The notes below the pieces were generated by a model that made no database searches, was not told the DNA's origin, and saw nothing but the letters and a program-made list of their open reading frames with translations. A stretch of 34,969 nt of DNA from an uncultured Ruminococcus sp. (GTDB lineage: Bacteria; Bacillota; Clostridia; RUG12999): positions 1-34,969 of the forward strand of contig CACZWD010000039.1 in NCBI GenBank assembly GCA_902784805.1. The letters are read 5' to 3'. The position numbers were made by a program, and so were the translations under genes. Positions 8,054-18,000 of the stretch are shown here, one piece after another; positions within the stretch are counted from its first letter, which is position 1, and the number at the start of each line of letters is the position of its first letter.

Positions 8054-9175
8054 TTATCTGTTTATTATTTTATTAACGGCATCAAGCGTTATTTTAATAT
8101 CGTTTAACGTATTGAAACAACCGGGTGTAAGGCGAACTGTCCCCTGCGGCATTGTACCGTACGCGCTGTGCGCCGAAGGCGAGCAGTGAAGCCCGCTTCG
8201 GCAAGCAATGTCATATTTTTCGTCAAGTGCCGCCGCGATTTCCGAAGGCTGCATATTTTTTGCCGAAAAGCTTATGACCGCGCCAAAATTTTTAAGGTCC
8301 GGCGCAGTTACCTTTACATTTTTCATATTCATAAGCCCTTCCCGCAGCATTGATGTAAGCTCTGTTTCCACACGTAAAATTTCTTTATGTGTCTTTACAT
8401 ACCGTGCGCCCTCCAAAAGCCCCGCTATGCCGTAAAGATTAAGCGTTCCGCTTTCATAGTAATCGGGCAAAGTCACAGGCTGGCTCATACTCTCCGAATC
8501 GCTGCCCGTACCGCCGTAGCAAAGAGGCTTTGGCTTTATTCCGCACAGATAAACCGCGCCTGTTCCCTGCGGTCCCAAAAGCCCTTTATGTCCGGGAAAC
8601 GCGAGCGAAGCGCGGAGCTTTTTAACATCAATATTAAAATGTCCTATTGACTGCGAGCAATCAATTAGCAGAGGTATTTTCTTTTTTTCGCATATTTCCG
8701 AAGCAAGGTAAATATCGCTTACCGCGCCGCTTACATTTGAAATATGATTTATTATTACAAGTCCTGTGTCCGCGTCAATTTCCGAAAGCGCCGAAATATT
8801 CGCTTTCCCCTCTTCATCAAGCGGCAAAACGTTTATGTCTGCTCCCATTGCATAAAGCGGTCGCATTACCGAATTATGCTCATACGGCGAAACAGTAACC
8901 TTTTCGCCGTTTTTTACGCAGCCTTTTATAATGATATTCAGCCCTTCTGTTGCGTTTTTTGTAAATATTATTTCTTCCGGATTATCCGCGTTTATAAGTT
9001 CCGCTATTTCGGCACGGCAAAGTGTGGCTATTTCCATAGCCTCTCTCGCTTTTTTGTGCGCGGAGCGTCCCGCGCCTCCTCCTATACTGCGCATATAATC
9101 TTCAACCGCCTTATATACAGGCGGCGGTTTTGGAAATGAAGTCGCGCCATTATCAAGATATATCGTTTCTATCAC
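8054..9175 (-). CDS. Cysteine-desulfurase-family PLP enzyme (aminotransferase class V)
   Basis: This 373-aa fold-type I PLP enzyme starts with YLDNGATSFPKP. The Schiff-base lysine is K197 in FPGHKGLLGPQGTG. The mobile catalytic cysteine lies in SGLHCSPSAH (C331), with an extra cysteine at C325. The family takes sulfur from cysteine, or selenium from selenocysteine, as an enzyme-bound persulfide or selenide. It differs from housekeeping IscS/SufS and resembles the clostridial subgroup encoded next to DUF3343. The gene begins 9 bp after that gene. The GTG start at 9175 is uncertain: GAGGTG overlaps it, and no ATG lies at ideal spacing. The acceptor is presumably the neighbouring DUF3343 protein, which is inference. 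Confidence 0.88.
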   Translation of the reverse strand: MIETIYLDNGATSFPKPPPVYKAVEDYMRSIGGGAGRSAHKKAREAMEIATLCRAEIAELINADNPEEIIFTKNATEGLNIIIKGCVKNGEKVTVSPYEHNSVMRPLYAMGADINVLPLDEEGKANISALSEIDADTGLVIINHISNVSGAVSDIYLASEICEKKKIPLLIDCSQSIGHFNIDVKKLRASLAFPGHKGLLGPQGTGAVYLCGIKPKPLCYGGTGSDSESMSQPVTLPDYYESGTLNLYGIAGLLEGARYVKTHKEILRVETELTSMLREGLMNMKNVKVTAPDLKNFGAVISFSAKNMQPSEIAAALDEKYDIACRSGLHCSPSAHSAYGTMPQGTVRLTPGCFNTLNDIKITLDAVNKIINR

Positions 9176-9184
9176 CTCTTTTTT

Positions 9185-9457
9185 CTAACTTGTTCCGAGC
9201 GGCAGCTTACGGTAACGGTTCGGACCTTCGGTTTCGGTATCAAGATATATTCCCCTGCTTTTTATCCCCGAACGCTCTAAAAATTTTTCCGCTTCACCTG
9301 CCGCGCGGCTTTCTGTTCTTACGCTGTAACCGCAGCCGGAAGGCGCGAGTCTTGACGGCGTACCGATAACCTTTGCGCGAAAGCCTTTTCCGGCAAGCGC
9401 CTCTTTCATTCTTACAGCGCTTGTCGAGGAAGAAAACAGAATAATAATATTATCCAT
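9185..9457 (-). CDS. DUF3343 protein, putative Se/S carrier-like
   Basis: This 90-aa protein matches the DUF3343 family, which Pfam describes as putative Se/S carrier-like. The N-terminus is a short beta-alpha unit (IIILFSSSTSAVRMKEAL) and the central motif PSGCGYSVR contains the only cysteine, C42, the likely persulfide or selenide carrier. The ATG has AAGGAG 8 nt upstream. It is the first gene of a two-gene transcript with the desulfurase-family enzyme. The pair plausibly moves sulfur or selenium from donor enzyme to carrier. No selD, selA or yedF is present in the window to settle which element is used. Confidence 0.8.
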   Translation of the reverse strand: MDNIIILFSSSTSAVRMKEALAGKGFRAKVIGTPSRLAPSGCGYSVRTESRAAGEAEKFLERSGIKSRGIYLDTETEGPNRYRKLPLGTS

Positions 9458-9503
9458 CTTACTCTCTCCTTAAAATAAGAGTTTACGGAAGACTTAAATT
9501 TTT

Positions 9504-9532
9504 ATTATGTCCCCCTTTATTATATTATTCAA
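9504..9532 (-). promoter_or_regulatory. Candidate sigma-A promoter of the DUF3343 gene
   Basis: TTGAAT (9532-9527) and CATAAT (9509-9504) are 17 bp apart on the minus strand, about 47 bp before the ATG. Each hexamer departs from consensus, so this is a moderate call. Confidence 0.5.
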
Positions 9533-9569
9533 ATATATTTACTTGGGTGTCACAAAAAAGAATATTATG

Positions 9570-9599
9570 TCATTTTTTGTCAGTAACAAAGCATATTAT
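9570..9599 (+). promoter_or_regulatory. Candidate sigma-E-type promoter of sigK
   Basis: TCATTTT (9570-9576), a 15-bp spacer and CATATTAT (9592-9599) resemble the mother-cell sigma-E pattern (TCATATT/CATACAAT), as expected for sigK from B. subtilis. The implied 5' leader is very short, because GAGGTG begins at 9608. It is a candidate only. Confidence 0.4.
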
Positions 9600-9618
9600 T
9601 CTAATATGAGGTGATTAT

Positions 9619-10344
9619 ATGATATCTGTGCTGCTTGCCTCCGTATGGGGCTTTCTTACAAACAATATTATCTTCTTCGCCTGCTACATAGGCTCAGGCA
9701 ATACCTTCCCGCCGCCGCTTTCAAAAGCTGAAGAAGCAAAGCTTATAACCATGCTTGACAGCGGCAGCAAAGAAGCCCGCGACAAGCTTATCGAGCATAA
9801 TCTCCGGCTTGTTGCTCATATCGCGAAAAAATATACCGTAGGCGGTCACGATGCCGATGATTTACTTTCAATCGGAACAATCGGGCTTATTAAAGGCGTT
9901 TCAAATTTCAGCTCAGCAAAAAAAACAAAGCTAAGCACCTTTCTTGCCAAATGCATACAAAACGAAATCCTTATGTATTTGCGTTCAGGCAAAAAACTGC
10001 GGCATGAAATCCTTTTAAGCAACGCTTTAGGCGGTGATTCCGAAGGAAACGAGCTTACCTTCAGCGATATTATTTCCGATGAAGACGAATCAGTGATAAA
10101 TGAGGTTGCTCATAACCTTCGTTTAAAGGCGCTTTATGACAAAATCGGCGATGTGCTGACGGAACGTGAAGTTTACATAATATCACGCAGATACGGACTT
10201 TTCGGCTGCGTGGAACAAACACAGAATGAAATTGCCGAAAGCCTTGATATAAGCCGCTCATATGTATCGAGAATTGAAAAAAAAGCGATTGAAAAGCTTC
10301 GGGAAGCTCTTGGTATTGAATTGCACAAAACAAAATCCGAATGA
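9619..10344 (+). CDS. sigK: RNA polymerase sporulation sigma factor pro-sigma-K
   Basis: This 241-aa sigma-70-family protein matches the late mother-cell sigma factor. The hydrophobic N-terminus MISVLLASVWGFLTNNIIFF corresponds to the B. subtilis pro-sequence that SpoIVFB removes, with cleavage probably near residue 22 before YIGSGNTF. Region 2 contains LIEHNLRLVAHIAKKY and DLLSIGTIGLIKG; region 4 contains the helix-turn-helix EIAESLDISRSYVSRIEKKA. GAGGTG lies 5 nt before the ATG. The reading frame is intact, with no skin-type interruption. It is the only plus-strand gene, divergent from the DUF3343 gene and convergent with tuf. Its presence implies a spore-former. Confidence 0.93.
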   Translation: MISVLLASVWGFLTNNIIFFACYIGSGNTFPPPLSKAEEAKLITMLDSGSKEARDKLIEHNLRLVAHIAKKYTVGGHDADDLLSIGTIGLIKGVSNFSSAKKTKLSTFLAKCIQNEILMYLRSGKKLRHEILLSNALGGDSEGNELTFSDIISDEDESVINEVAHNLRLKALYDKIGDVLTEREVYIISRRYGLFGCVEQTQNEIAESLDISRSYVSRIEKKAIEKLREALGIELHKTKSE

Positions 10345-10377
10345 TACACCACCTCTACAAAAGCACCTTAAAATACA

Positions 10378-10415
10378 TAAAAGCGAGCAACCAATAATTC
10401 GGTTACTCGCTTAAA
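10378..10415. terminator. Bidirectional terminator between sigK and tuf
   Basis: AAGCGAG pairs with CTCGCTT (10381-10387 with 10406-10412), continuing after one mismatch into AACC/GGTT. A-runs and T-runs flank the stem. It lies between convergent genes and can serve both. Confidence 0.8.
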
Positions 10416-10443
10416 TTTTACTTTTTAAACGTCCTGTTTAAAA

Positions 10444-11628
10444 TTATTCAACAATAGCTGTAACAATACCGGAACCTACTGTACGTCCACCTTCACGGAT
10501 AGCGAAACGAAGTCCTTCTTCCATAGCGATAGGTGTAATAAGTTCAACGGAAATCTCAACGTTATCGCCGGGCATACACATTTCTGTACCTTCGGGAAGT
10601 GTGATAACGCCAGTAACGTCAGTTGTTCTAAAATAGAACTGCGGTCTGTAGCTGTTAAAGAAAGGTGTATGACGTCCGCCTTCTTCTTTCTTTAATACGT
10701 AAACCTGTCCTTTAAACTTTGTGTGAGGATGAATTGAACCGGGAGCAGCAAGAACCTGTCCTCTTTCAATATCCTTTTTATCAATACCACGAAGAAGCGC
10801 ACCGATATTATCGCCTGCCTGTGCTTCGTCAAGAAGCTTTCTGAACATTTCGATACCGGTAACAACTGTCTTTCTTGTTTCTTTAATACCAACGATTTCA
10901 ACTTCGTCAGACATATGAAGAACACCTTTTTCAACTCTACCTGTTGCAACCGTACCACGACCTGTGATAGAGAATACGTCCTCGACAGGCATAAGGAACT
11001 TGTCGTCAACATCTCTCTTAGGTTCAGGAATATAGCTGTCAACAGCGTCCATAAGATCAAGTACACATTTGTACTCAGGAGCGTTCGGATCTGTTGATGT
11101 GGATTCAATAGCTGCAAGAGCAGAACCCTTAATAATCGGAATCTCATCACCCGGGAAATCGTACTCTGAAAGAAGGTCACGGATTTCCATTTCAACAAGC
11201 TCAAGAAGCTCTTCGTCATCTACCTGGTCAATCTTGTTCATGAAAACAACGATTGAAGGAACGCCAACCTGACGAGCAAGAAGAATATGCTCACGAGTCT
11301 GAGGCATAGGACCGTCTAGGATAGCACCGTCCATCTGAGCCGCACCTGTAATCATGTTTTTAACATAGTCAGCGTGTCCGGGGCAGTCAACGTGTGCATA
11401 GTGTCTCTTGTCTGTCTCATACTCAACGTGAGCTGTTGAAATTGTGATACCTCTTTCTCTCTCTTCGGGAGCCTTGTCAATCTGGTCATATGCTTCATAC
11501 TGAGCCTGACCTTTCATAGCAAGTACCTTTGTGATAGCTGCCGTAAGAGATGTTTTACCGTGGTCAACGTGACCGATTGTACCAATGTTAACGTGGGGCT
11601 TTGTTCTTTCAAATTTAGCTTTAGCCAT
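10444..11628 (-). CDS. tuf: Translation elongation factor Tu with a five-residue G-domain deletion
   Basis: This 394-aa GTPase delivers aminoacyl-tRNA to the ribosome. The P-loop GHVDHGKT, the G3 motif [12 protein letters not shown] and domains 2 and 3 are all present, through [15 protein letters not shown]. One oddity is clear. The nearly invariant [19 protein letters not shown] reads [14 protein letters not shown] here, so VVSAA, five residues of a core beta-strand, is missing between L104 and D105 (11316/11317). The cut is exactly 15 nt and stays in frame. It is either a sequence or assembly error or a compromised copy, since many Firmicutes carry two tuf genes. AAGGAGGA precedes the ATG. 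It is the last gene of the rpsL-rpsG-fusA-tuf transcript. Confidence 0.95.
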   Translation of the reverse strand: MAKAKFERTKPHVNIGTIGHVDHGKTSLTAAITKVLAMKGQAQYEAYDQIDKAPEERERGITISTAHVEYETDKRHYAHVDCPGHADYVKNMITGAAQMDGAILDGPMPQTREHILLARQVGVPSIVVFMNKIDQVDDEELLELVEMEIRDLLSEYDFPGDEIPIIKGSALAAIESTSTDPNAPEYKCVLDLMDAVDSYIPEPKRDVDDKFLMPVEDVFSITGRGTVATGRVEKGVLHMSDEVEIVGIKETRKTVVTGIEMFRKLLDEAQAGDNIGALLRGIDKKDIERGQVLAAPGSIHPHTKFKGQVYVLKKEEGGRHTPFFNSYRPQFYFRTTDVTGVITLPEGTEMCMPGDNVEISVELITPIAMEEGLRFAIREGGRTVGSGIVTAIVE

Positions 11629-11692
11629 TTTAGTTTATCCTCCTTAATACATTTTTACTTTTTATAAGCTTTATTAATAATATAAATATTAT

Positions 11693-13801
11693 TTAATCTT
11701 TTTTAGCTCTGCCTGCAACGATAGTTTCCTGAATATTCTTGGGAACTGCTTCGTAGTGGCTCGGCTCCATTGAATAGTTACCGCGTCCCTGTGTTGCAGA
11801 ACGAAGGTCTGTTGCGTAACCGAACATTTCCGAAAGCGGAACAAACGCTTTGATTTCCTCCGCGCCGTTTCTTGCTTCCATACCCTGTATCTGTCCGCGG
11901 CGTGAGTTAAGGTCGCCTATAACATCACCCATATACTCCTCGGGAACAACAACGGTAATATCCATAATAGGTTCTTTCAGAATTGCGTTACCCTGACGGC
12001 AAGCATCCTTAAACGCCATTGAACCTGCTATCTGGAACGCTATTTCGGACGAGTCAACCTCGTGGTAAGAACCGTCGTAAAGCGTAACCTTAACATCTAC
12101 AACGTTATATCCCGCAAGTACACCGGACTGCATAGCGCCCTGAATACCTTTATCAACAGCGGGTATAAATTCCTTCGGAATTGCGCCGCCGACAACGGAA
12201 TTGACAAATTCATAGCCTTTACCTGCTTCAAGCGGTTCAACCTTCATCTTAACGTGAGCGTACTGACCGCTACCGCCGGACTGACGTTTGAATTTCTGTT
12301 CAACGTCAACAGCCTTTGTAATGGTTTCTTTGTAAGAAACCTGAGGCTTGCCGACATCAGCTTCAACTTTAAATTCACGGAGAAGTCTGTCAACTATAAT
12401 TTCAAGGTGAAGCTCACCCATACCGGCAATAATAGTCTGACCTGTTTCTTCATCGGTATAAGTTCTGAAAGTCGGGTCTTCCTCCGCAAGCTTTGCGAGT
12501 GCTATACCCATTTTTTCCTGACCTGCTTTTGATTTCGGCTCAATGGCAACACGGATAACAGGATCCGGAAATTCCATTGATTCAAGGATAATCGGGTTGT
12601 TCTCATCGCAAAGCGTATCACCTGTTGTCGTGTTTTTAAGACCGACTGCCGCAGCAATATCACCGGAATAAACGGTTGAAATTTCTGCTCTGTGGTTGGC
12701 GTGCATCTGAAGGATACGGCCAAGCCTCTCCTTTTTATCCTTTGTGGAATTAAGCACGTAAGAACCTGCGCTTACTGTACCCGAATACACACGGAAGAAG
12801 CAAAGTTTTCCTACATACGGGTCCGTCATAATTTTAAACGCGAGAGCTGAAAACGGCTCTTCATCGCTTGCGTGTCTCTCATGCTCCTCACCGCTGTCGT
12901 CGTTCGGAAGAACGCCCCTTATTGCGGGAATGTCAAGCGGAGAAGGCATAAAATCAATAATTGCGTCAAGAAGCTTTTGCACACCCTTGTTACGGTAAGA
13001 AGTACCGCAAACAACAGGCACAAGCTTAAGACTTATTGTAGCAGCTCTTAAAGCTTTCTTTATTTCGGCTTCGGTGATTTCCTCTCCCTCGAAATATTTG
13101 TTCATAAGCTCATCGTCTGTTTCTACAATTTCTTCCATCATACTGTCGTGATATTCCTGCGCCTTTTCTTTCATATCGTCCGGAATATCAATTTCGGAAA
13201 TATCTTCACCTTTATCATCATTATAAATGTAAGCTTTCATCTTAACAAGGTCGATAATTCCTTTGAAATCGTCTTCAGCTCCTATCGGAAGCTGAATGGG
13301 ACAAGGATTGCAATGCAACCTGTCTTTCATCATTTGTACAACATTATAGAAATCAGCTCCCATAATGTCCATTTTATTAATATAAGCCATACGTGGTACG
13401 CCATATTTGTCGGCCTGACGCCATACGGTTTCTGACTGCGGTTCAACACCGCCCTTAGCACATAAAACCGTAACCGAACCGTCAAGTACGCGAAGCGAAC
13501 GTTCAACCTCAACAGTAAAATCAACGTGTCCCGGTGTATCTATAATGTTTATGCGGTGCTCGGGATACTGATGCTCTGTTCCTGCCCAATGGCAAGTAGT
13601 TGCCGCGGAGGTGATTGTAATACCTCTCTCCTGCTCCTGTTCCATCCAGTCCATTGTTGCTTCACCGTCATGTGTTTCACCAATTTTATGGTTTACACCG
13701 GTATAGTAAAGAATACGCTCTGTTGTCGTAGTTTTACCTGCGTCAATATGCGCCATGATACCAATATTACGTGTAAGCTTAAGGGAATATTCTCTTCCCA
13801 T
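11693..13801 (-). CDS. fusA: Translation elongation factor G
   Basis: This 702-aa GTPase translocates tRNA and mRNA on the ribosome and helps recycle ribosomes. Domain I contains the P-loop [15 protein letters not shown], switch segment [18 protein letters not shown] and NKMD. Domain IV is recognisable from [19 protein letters not shown], and domain V continues to [19 protein letters not shown]. No truncation or missing motif was seen. AGGAGG lies 11 nt before the ATG. The gene sits between rpsG (39 bp upstream) and tuf (64 bp downstream), the standard str-operon order in Firmicutes. Confidence 0.98.
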   Translation of the reverse strand: MGREYSLKLTRNIGIMAHIDAGKTTTTERILYYTGVNHKIGETHDGEATMDWMEQEQERGITITSAATTCHWAGTEHQYPEHRINIIDTPGHVDFTVEVERSLRVLDGSVTVLCAKGGVEPQSETVWRQADKYGVPRMAYINKMDIMGADFYNVVQMMKDRLHCNPCPIQLPIGAEDDFKGIIDLVKMKAYIYNDDKGEDISEIDIPDDMKEKAQEYHDSMMEEIVETDDELMNKYFEGEEITEAEIKKALRAATISLKLVPVVCGTSYRNKGVQKLLDAIIDFMPSPLDIPAIRGVLPNDDSGEEHERHASDEEPFSALAFKIMTDPYVGKLCFFRVYSGTVSAGSYVLNSTKDKKERLGRILQMHANHRAEISTVYSGDIAAAVGLKNTTTGDTLCDENNPIILESMEFPDPVIRVAIEPKSKAGQEKMGIALAKLAEEDPTFRTYTDEETGQTIIAGMGELHLEIIVDRLLREFKVEADVGKPQVSYKETITKAVDVEQKFKRQSGGSGQYAHVKMKVEPLEAGKGYEFVNSVVGGAIPKEFIPAVDKGIQGAMQSGVLAGYNVVDVKVTLYDGSYHEVDSSEIAFQIAGSMAFKDACRQGNAILKEPIMDITVVVPEEYMGDVIGDLNSRRGQIQGMEARNGAEEIKAFVPLSEMFGYATDLRSATQGRGNYSMEPSHYEAVPKNIQETIVAGRAKKD

Positions 13802-13840
13802 GGTATCGTTTTCCTCCTTTTTAAGCGGAAGGCTTTTGCC

Positions 13841-14311
13841 TTACCATCTGAAATGGGCGAAAGCTTTGTTAGCTTCTGCCATTTTATGAGTATCTTCACG
13901 TTTCTTAACAGCCGCGCCCGTATTGTTAAGAGCATCAAGAATTTCTCCCGAAAGCTTCTCTCTCATGGTTTTTTCACCACGAGCACGCGCGTAGGTTGTA
14001 AGCCAACGTAAGCCTAATGTCTGCCTTCTCTCAGGTCTTACCTCAAGCGGTACCTGGTAAGTCGCGCCGCCCACACGACGGGCTTTAACCTCCAGTACAG
14101 GCATAATGTTCTCCATTGCCTCTTCAAAAACCTCAAGAGCGTCTTTGCCGGTTTTTTCGGCTACAATTTCAAAAGCGTCATAAACTATCTTCTGAGCAAC
14201 ACCTTTTTTACCGTCAAGCATAACATTGTTAATAAGTTTTGTAACAAGTGTACTATTGTACATCGGGTCTGCCAAAACTTCTCTTTTTGCTATAAATCCT
14301 CTTCTTGGCAC
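13841..14311 (-). CDS. rpsG: 30S ribosomal protein S7
   Basis: This 156-aa primary 16S rRNA-binding protein nucleates assembly of the 30S head. The N-terminus [20 protein letters not shown] and the C-terminus [14 protein letters not shown] are typical and length is standard. The start is GTG, chosen because AGGAGG lies 9 nt upstream and the protein start matches the family. In E. coli S7 represses its own operon by binding the rpsL-rpsG gap, and the 188-bp gap upstream here contains two hairpins. Confidence 0.98.
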   Translation of the reverse strand: MPRRGFIAKREVLADPMYNSTLVTKLINNVMLDGKKGVAQKIVYDAFEIVAEKTGKDALEVFEEAMENIMPVLEVKARRVGGATYQVPLEVRPERRQTLGLRWLTTYARARGEKTMREKLSGEILDALNNTGAAVKKREDTHKMAEANKAFAHFRW

Positions 14312-14353
14312 TTGTACTTCCCTCCTTCATATTTAATGATTTTCACAGGTACT

Positions 14354-14441
14354 CGGCAGAAATGCCCCTGCCGTTAAATGCCGCCGGAATTTACAATATA
14401 TATATAAATCCATTCAGCAGCACTTTTTACAGTGATACTGC
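14354..14441 (-). promoter_or_regulatory. Hairpins in the rpsL-rpsG intercistronic gap
   Basis: Two stems lie in this 188-bp gap. One is CGGCAG/CTGCCG (14354-14373) with an 8-nt loop. The other is GCAG-CACT paired with AGTG-CTGC, with an ATA bulge (14417-14441). The position matches the S7 autoregulatory site of the E. coli str operon. A regulatory role here is inference, and no T-run follows either stem. Confidence 0.45.
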
Positions 14442-14499
14442 GGATAAAAAACTATCGTTTTAAAAACACAATAATTAATTTAACCACAAACCTTAAAGA

Positions 14500-14922
14500 T
14501 TATTTTTTCGCATCTTTAGGCTTTTTAGCACCGTACTTTGACCTTGCCTGCATTCTCTTCTGAACGCCCTGTGTATCAAGCGTACCACGTATAATATGAT
14601 AACGCACACCGGGTAAGTCCTTAACTCTTCCGCCTCTGATTAAAACAACGCTGTGTTCCTGAAGGTTATGACCTTCGCCCGGAATATACGCGCTGACTTC
14701 AATACCGTTTGTAAGCCTTACTCTGGCAACCTTACGAAGAGCTGAGTTGGGCTTTTTAGGCGTCATTGTTTTAACCGTTGTGCAAACACCTCTTTTTTGC
14801 GGTGAGCTTATATCGGTTGAAACCTTTTTAATGGAGTTAAGTCCCTTCTGGAGAGCAGGCGCAGTAGATTTTTTGGCTACGCTGTCACGTCCTTTGCGGA
14901 CTAACTGGTTAAATGTCGGCAA
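14500..14922 (-). CDS. rpsL: 30S ribosomal protein S12
   Basis: This 140-aa protein of the decoding centre has the invariant [17 protein letters not shown] and [16 protein letters not shown] segments. Both lysines at the classical streptomycin-resistance positions are wild type, so no rpsL-type resistance is predicted. The aspartate of VKDLPG is the site that carries methylthio modification in some bacteria. The start is TTG, chosen because AGGAGG lies 9 nt upstream and [11 protein letters not shown] is the family N-terminus. It is the first gene of the str transcript and has its own promoter downstream of rpoC. Confidence 0.98.
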   Translation of the reverse strand: MPTFNQLVRKGRDSVAKKSTAPALQKGLNSIKKVSTDISSPQKRGVCTTVKTMTPKKPNSALRKVARVRLTNGIEVSAYIPGEGHNLQEHSVVLIRGGRVKDLPGVRYHIIRGTLDTQGVQKRMQARSKYGAKKPKDAKK

Positions 14923-14963
14923 TCCTTTTCACCTCCTGCGTATAAAATGTAATATCTAAAACC

Positions 14964-15003
14964 GCGAACAGTATGGCAAGTTTTCACTTGCCATACTCTT
15001 CGC
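14964..15003 (-). promoter_or_regulatory. Long leader hairpin upstream of rpsL
   Basis: GTATGGCAAG (14971-14980) pairs perfectly with CTTGCCATAC (14987-14996) across a 6-nt loop. GCGAA/TTCGC extends the stem past a 2x2 internal loop. It lies about 10 nt downstream of the predicted rpsL transcription start. Only a short T-run follows, so a leader regulator or processing site is more likely than a terminator. Confidence 0.65.
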
Positions 15004-15019
15004 AAATTTTAACATATAT

Positions 15020-15048
15020 ATTTTACCACTTTGTTCCGCTTCTGTCAA
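15020..15048 (-). promoter_or_regulatory. Sigma-A promoter of rpsL-rpsG-fusA-tuf
   Basis: TTGACA (15048-15043), a 17-bp spacer and TAAAAT (15025-15020) lie on the minus strand between rpoC and rpsL. TGG before the -10 hexamer makes it an extended -10. The predicted leader is about 90 nt. Confidence 0.85.
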
Positions 15049-15062
15049 TAGTTTTTTAAAAT

Positions 15063-18000
15063 TTATTTTTCAGCGGACTGCAATTCATCTGCAGTGGCGG
15101 TATGCTCACGCACACCAATTTCGTTATACCTCGGCACACCCGTTCCCGCGGGAATAAGCTTACCTATAATAACATTTTCTTTAAGACCCACAAGCGGATC
15201 GGTTTTACCCTTTATTGCAGCATCTGTAAGAACTCTGGTCGTTTCCTGGAAAGACGCCGCCGAAAGGAACGAATCCGTAGCAAGTGAAGCTTTGGTTATG
15301 CCAAGCAGCACATCACGCGCCACAGGTGGCTTTTTGCCTTCGGCTTCAAGCGCTTCGCAGGTTCTCTTAAACTCGTTACGGTCTACCATGGCTCCCAGAA
15401 GATATCTTGAATCTCCGCTGTCCTCAACGCTAACTTTGCGCATCATTTGACGTATAATTATTTCAATATGCTTGTCGCAGATATCAACACCCTGAAGCCT
15501 ATAAACCTTTTGAACCTCTTGTACGATATATTCCTGAACAGCGTTCGCTCCCTTAATTCTCAAAAGGTCAACAGGATAAATTGAACCTCTTGTAAGCTCC
15601 TGACCTTTTTCAACCATCTGTCCGTCCTCAACCTTAAGCGTTGCACCGTATGCAATGTTATAATCGGTTTTAAGCCCGGTTTCAGGGTTAGTAACGGTAA
15701 TTACTTTACCCTTCTTTGTATCGTTTATTTCAACTTTACCCGAATCTTCCGTAATCATTGCGAGACCTTTTGGCTTTCTTGCTTCAAAAAGCTCCTCAAC
15801 ACGGGGAAGACCTTGCGTAATATCATCTCCCGCAATACCGCCGGAGTGGAACGTTCTCATTGTAAGCTGAGTACCCGGCTCACCGATGGACTGCGCCGCG
15901 ATAATACCGACAGATTCGCCGATATTGACAAGCTGTCCGAGCGCAAGGTTTTCGCCGTAACATTTGGCGCAGACGCCCACCTTCGCGCGGCAGGTGATAA
16001 CCGAGCGTATTTTAACCGTTTCTACACCTGATTTTTCAATCAAATCGGCCGTTGCAGCATCAATAAGCTCGTTTTTCTTGGCAAGAATTTCTCCCGTTTC
16101 GGGATGAATAACATCTTCAAACGGTACTCTGCCTTTAAGTCTTTCCGCAAGCGATTCAAGTGTGTTATCGCTCGTGCCGTTTTCGGAGTGCTTTTCTTCT
16201 TTAATTGCTTTAATATTTATAAATTCATTTGTTCCGCAATCTTCTTCTCTTATAATAACATCCTGGCTAACATCGACAAGACGTCTTGTAAGATAACCGG
16301 AGTCGGCAGTACGAAGCGCCGTATCGGTAAGACCTTTTCTCGCTCCGTGCGATGAGATAAAGAACTCTATAACATTAAGACCTTCACGGAAAGAAGCCTT
16401 AACGGGGATTTCAACCGTTCGTCCCGTTGTATCTGCCATAAGTCCTCTTATGCCGGCAAGCTGCCTAATCTGTCCGGTATTACCACGAGCGCCGGAAGTT
16501 GCCATCATATTAATCGGGTTAAATTCACCCATTGAATTCATAAGCGCGTTTGTAATATTATCGATTGCTTTTTTCCAGGTGTCAACAACACAAGTATAAC
16601 GTTCCGCATCCGACATCATACCCATATTAAAATATTCGGTAATTCTGTCAACTTCCGCTTCGGCGGCTTTGATATATCCCGCCTTCGCGCTCGGAATTTC
16701 CATATCGGCAACGCCAACCGTAATGGCTCCTCTTGTTGAATATTTAAAGCCGTTTGCCTTAATCTTGTCAAGCACGTCGGCGGTTTCGGTTATACCGTGA
16801 ATTGCGATACATCTGTCAATTATCTTACCAAGAGCTTTTTTAGTAGCTTTGCCTGTAAATTCAAAATTGAACTTTGTATCATCGTCCGACCTATCAACAA
16901 AGCCAAGATCCTGCGGTATGCCTTCATTAAAGAATATACGTCCTATCGTTGCGTCAATAATACGTTTTTCTTTATGGCTTCCCTCCTGTGACTTCACAAG
17001 AACCGTTCCGTTTTCGTCAACATCTTTCGTAACCGTAACTTTTATAGGCTCATGAATCTTTATAACCTTGTTTTCATAAGCAAGTATGGCTTCATCAATA
17101 TCAACAAAATGTTTTGCCGTTATATGTTTATAAGTTGTAACAATACCTGTTCCATCATTTTTGCCGTAAGCGTCATTGCATTTTTTTACTTTTACGACAT
17201 CATATTCGCCTATTTCACCGTTATTAAAGGCATCTATAACCTCAAATATATCTTTATACGTGTTCATTTTTTCTCTTACCATATTAGTAACACGTTTTCC
17301 TATCATAATAACGGTTTCAGGGCTTATTTCGGAATTTTCAAGCGCTTCTTCGGCAGCTTTTTTATTTTCAAATACAATATCAGACGATTTTTTGCCTACT
17401 GCCGACATTGCGTCATCAATCTGCTTTTCTCCTCTTGCAACCGTAAGATAGTAACTTCCGAGTACCATATCCTGCGTTGGAACGGTTACGGGTTTTCCGT
17501 CTTGCGGTTTAAGAAGGTTATTCGCGGAAAGAATGAGGAATCTTGCCTCTGCCTGAGCTTCGGGTGAGAGCGGAACATGGACCGCCATCTGGTCGCCGTC
17601 AAAATCGGCATTAAACGCCGTACAAACAAGGGGATGAAGCTTTATCGCTCTGCCTTCGACAAGTATCGGTTCAAACGCCTGAATACCAAGTCTGTGAAGC
17701 GTGGGCGCACGGTTAAGAAGCACAGGATGCTCCTTAATTACTTCAGCAAGTACGTCCCATACGGTATCATCCGCGCGTTCAACCTTTTTCTTCGCGTTTT
17801 TAATATTATGCGCGCCGCCGTCGTTTACAAGCTTTTTCATTACAAAAGGCTTAAACAACTCAAGCGCCATTTCTTTCGGCAGACCGCACTGATATATTTT
17901 AAGCTCCGGACCTACAACGATAACCGAACGTCCCGAATAGTCAACACGCTTACCGAGAAGGTTTTGACGGAAACGTCCCTGCTTACCTTTCAGCATATCC

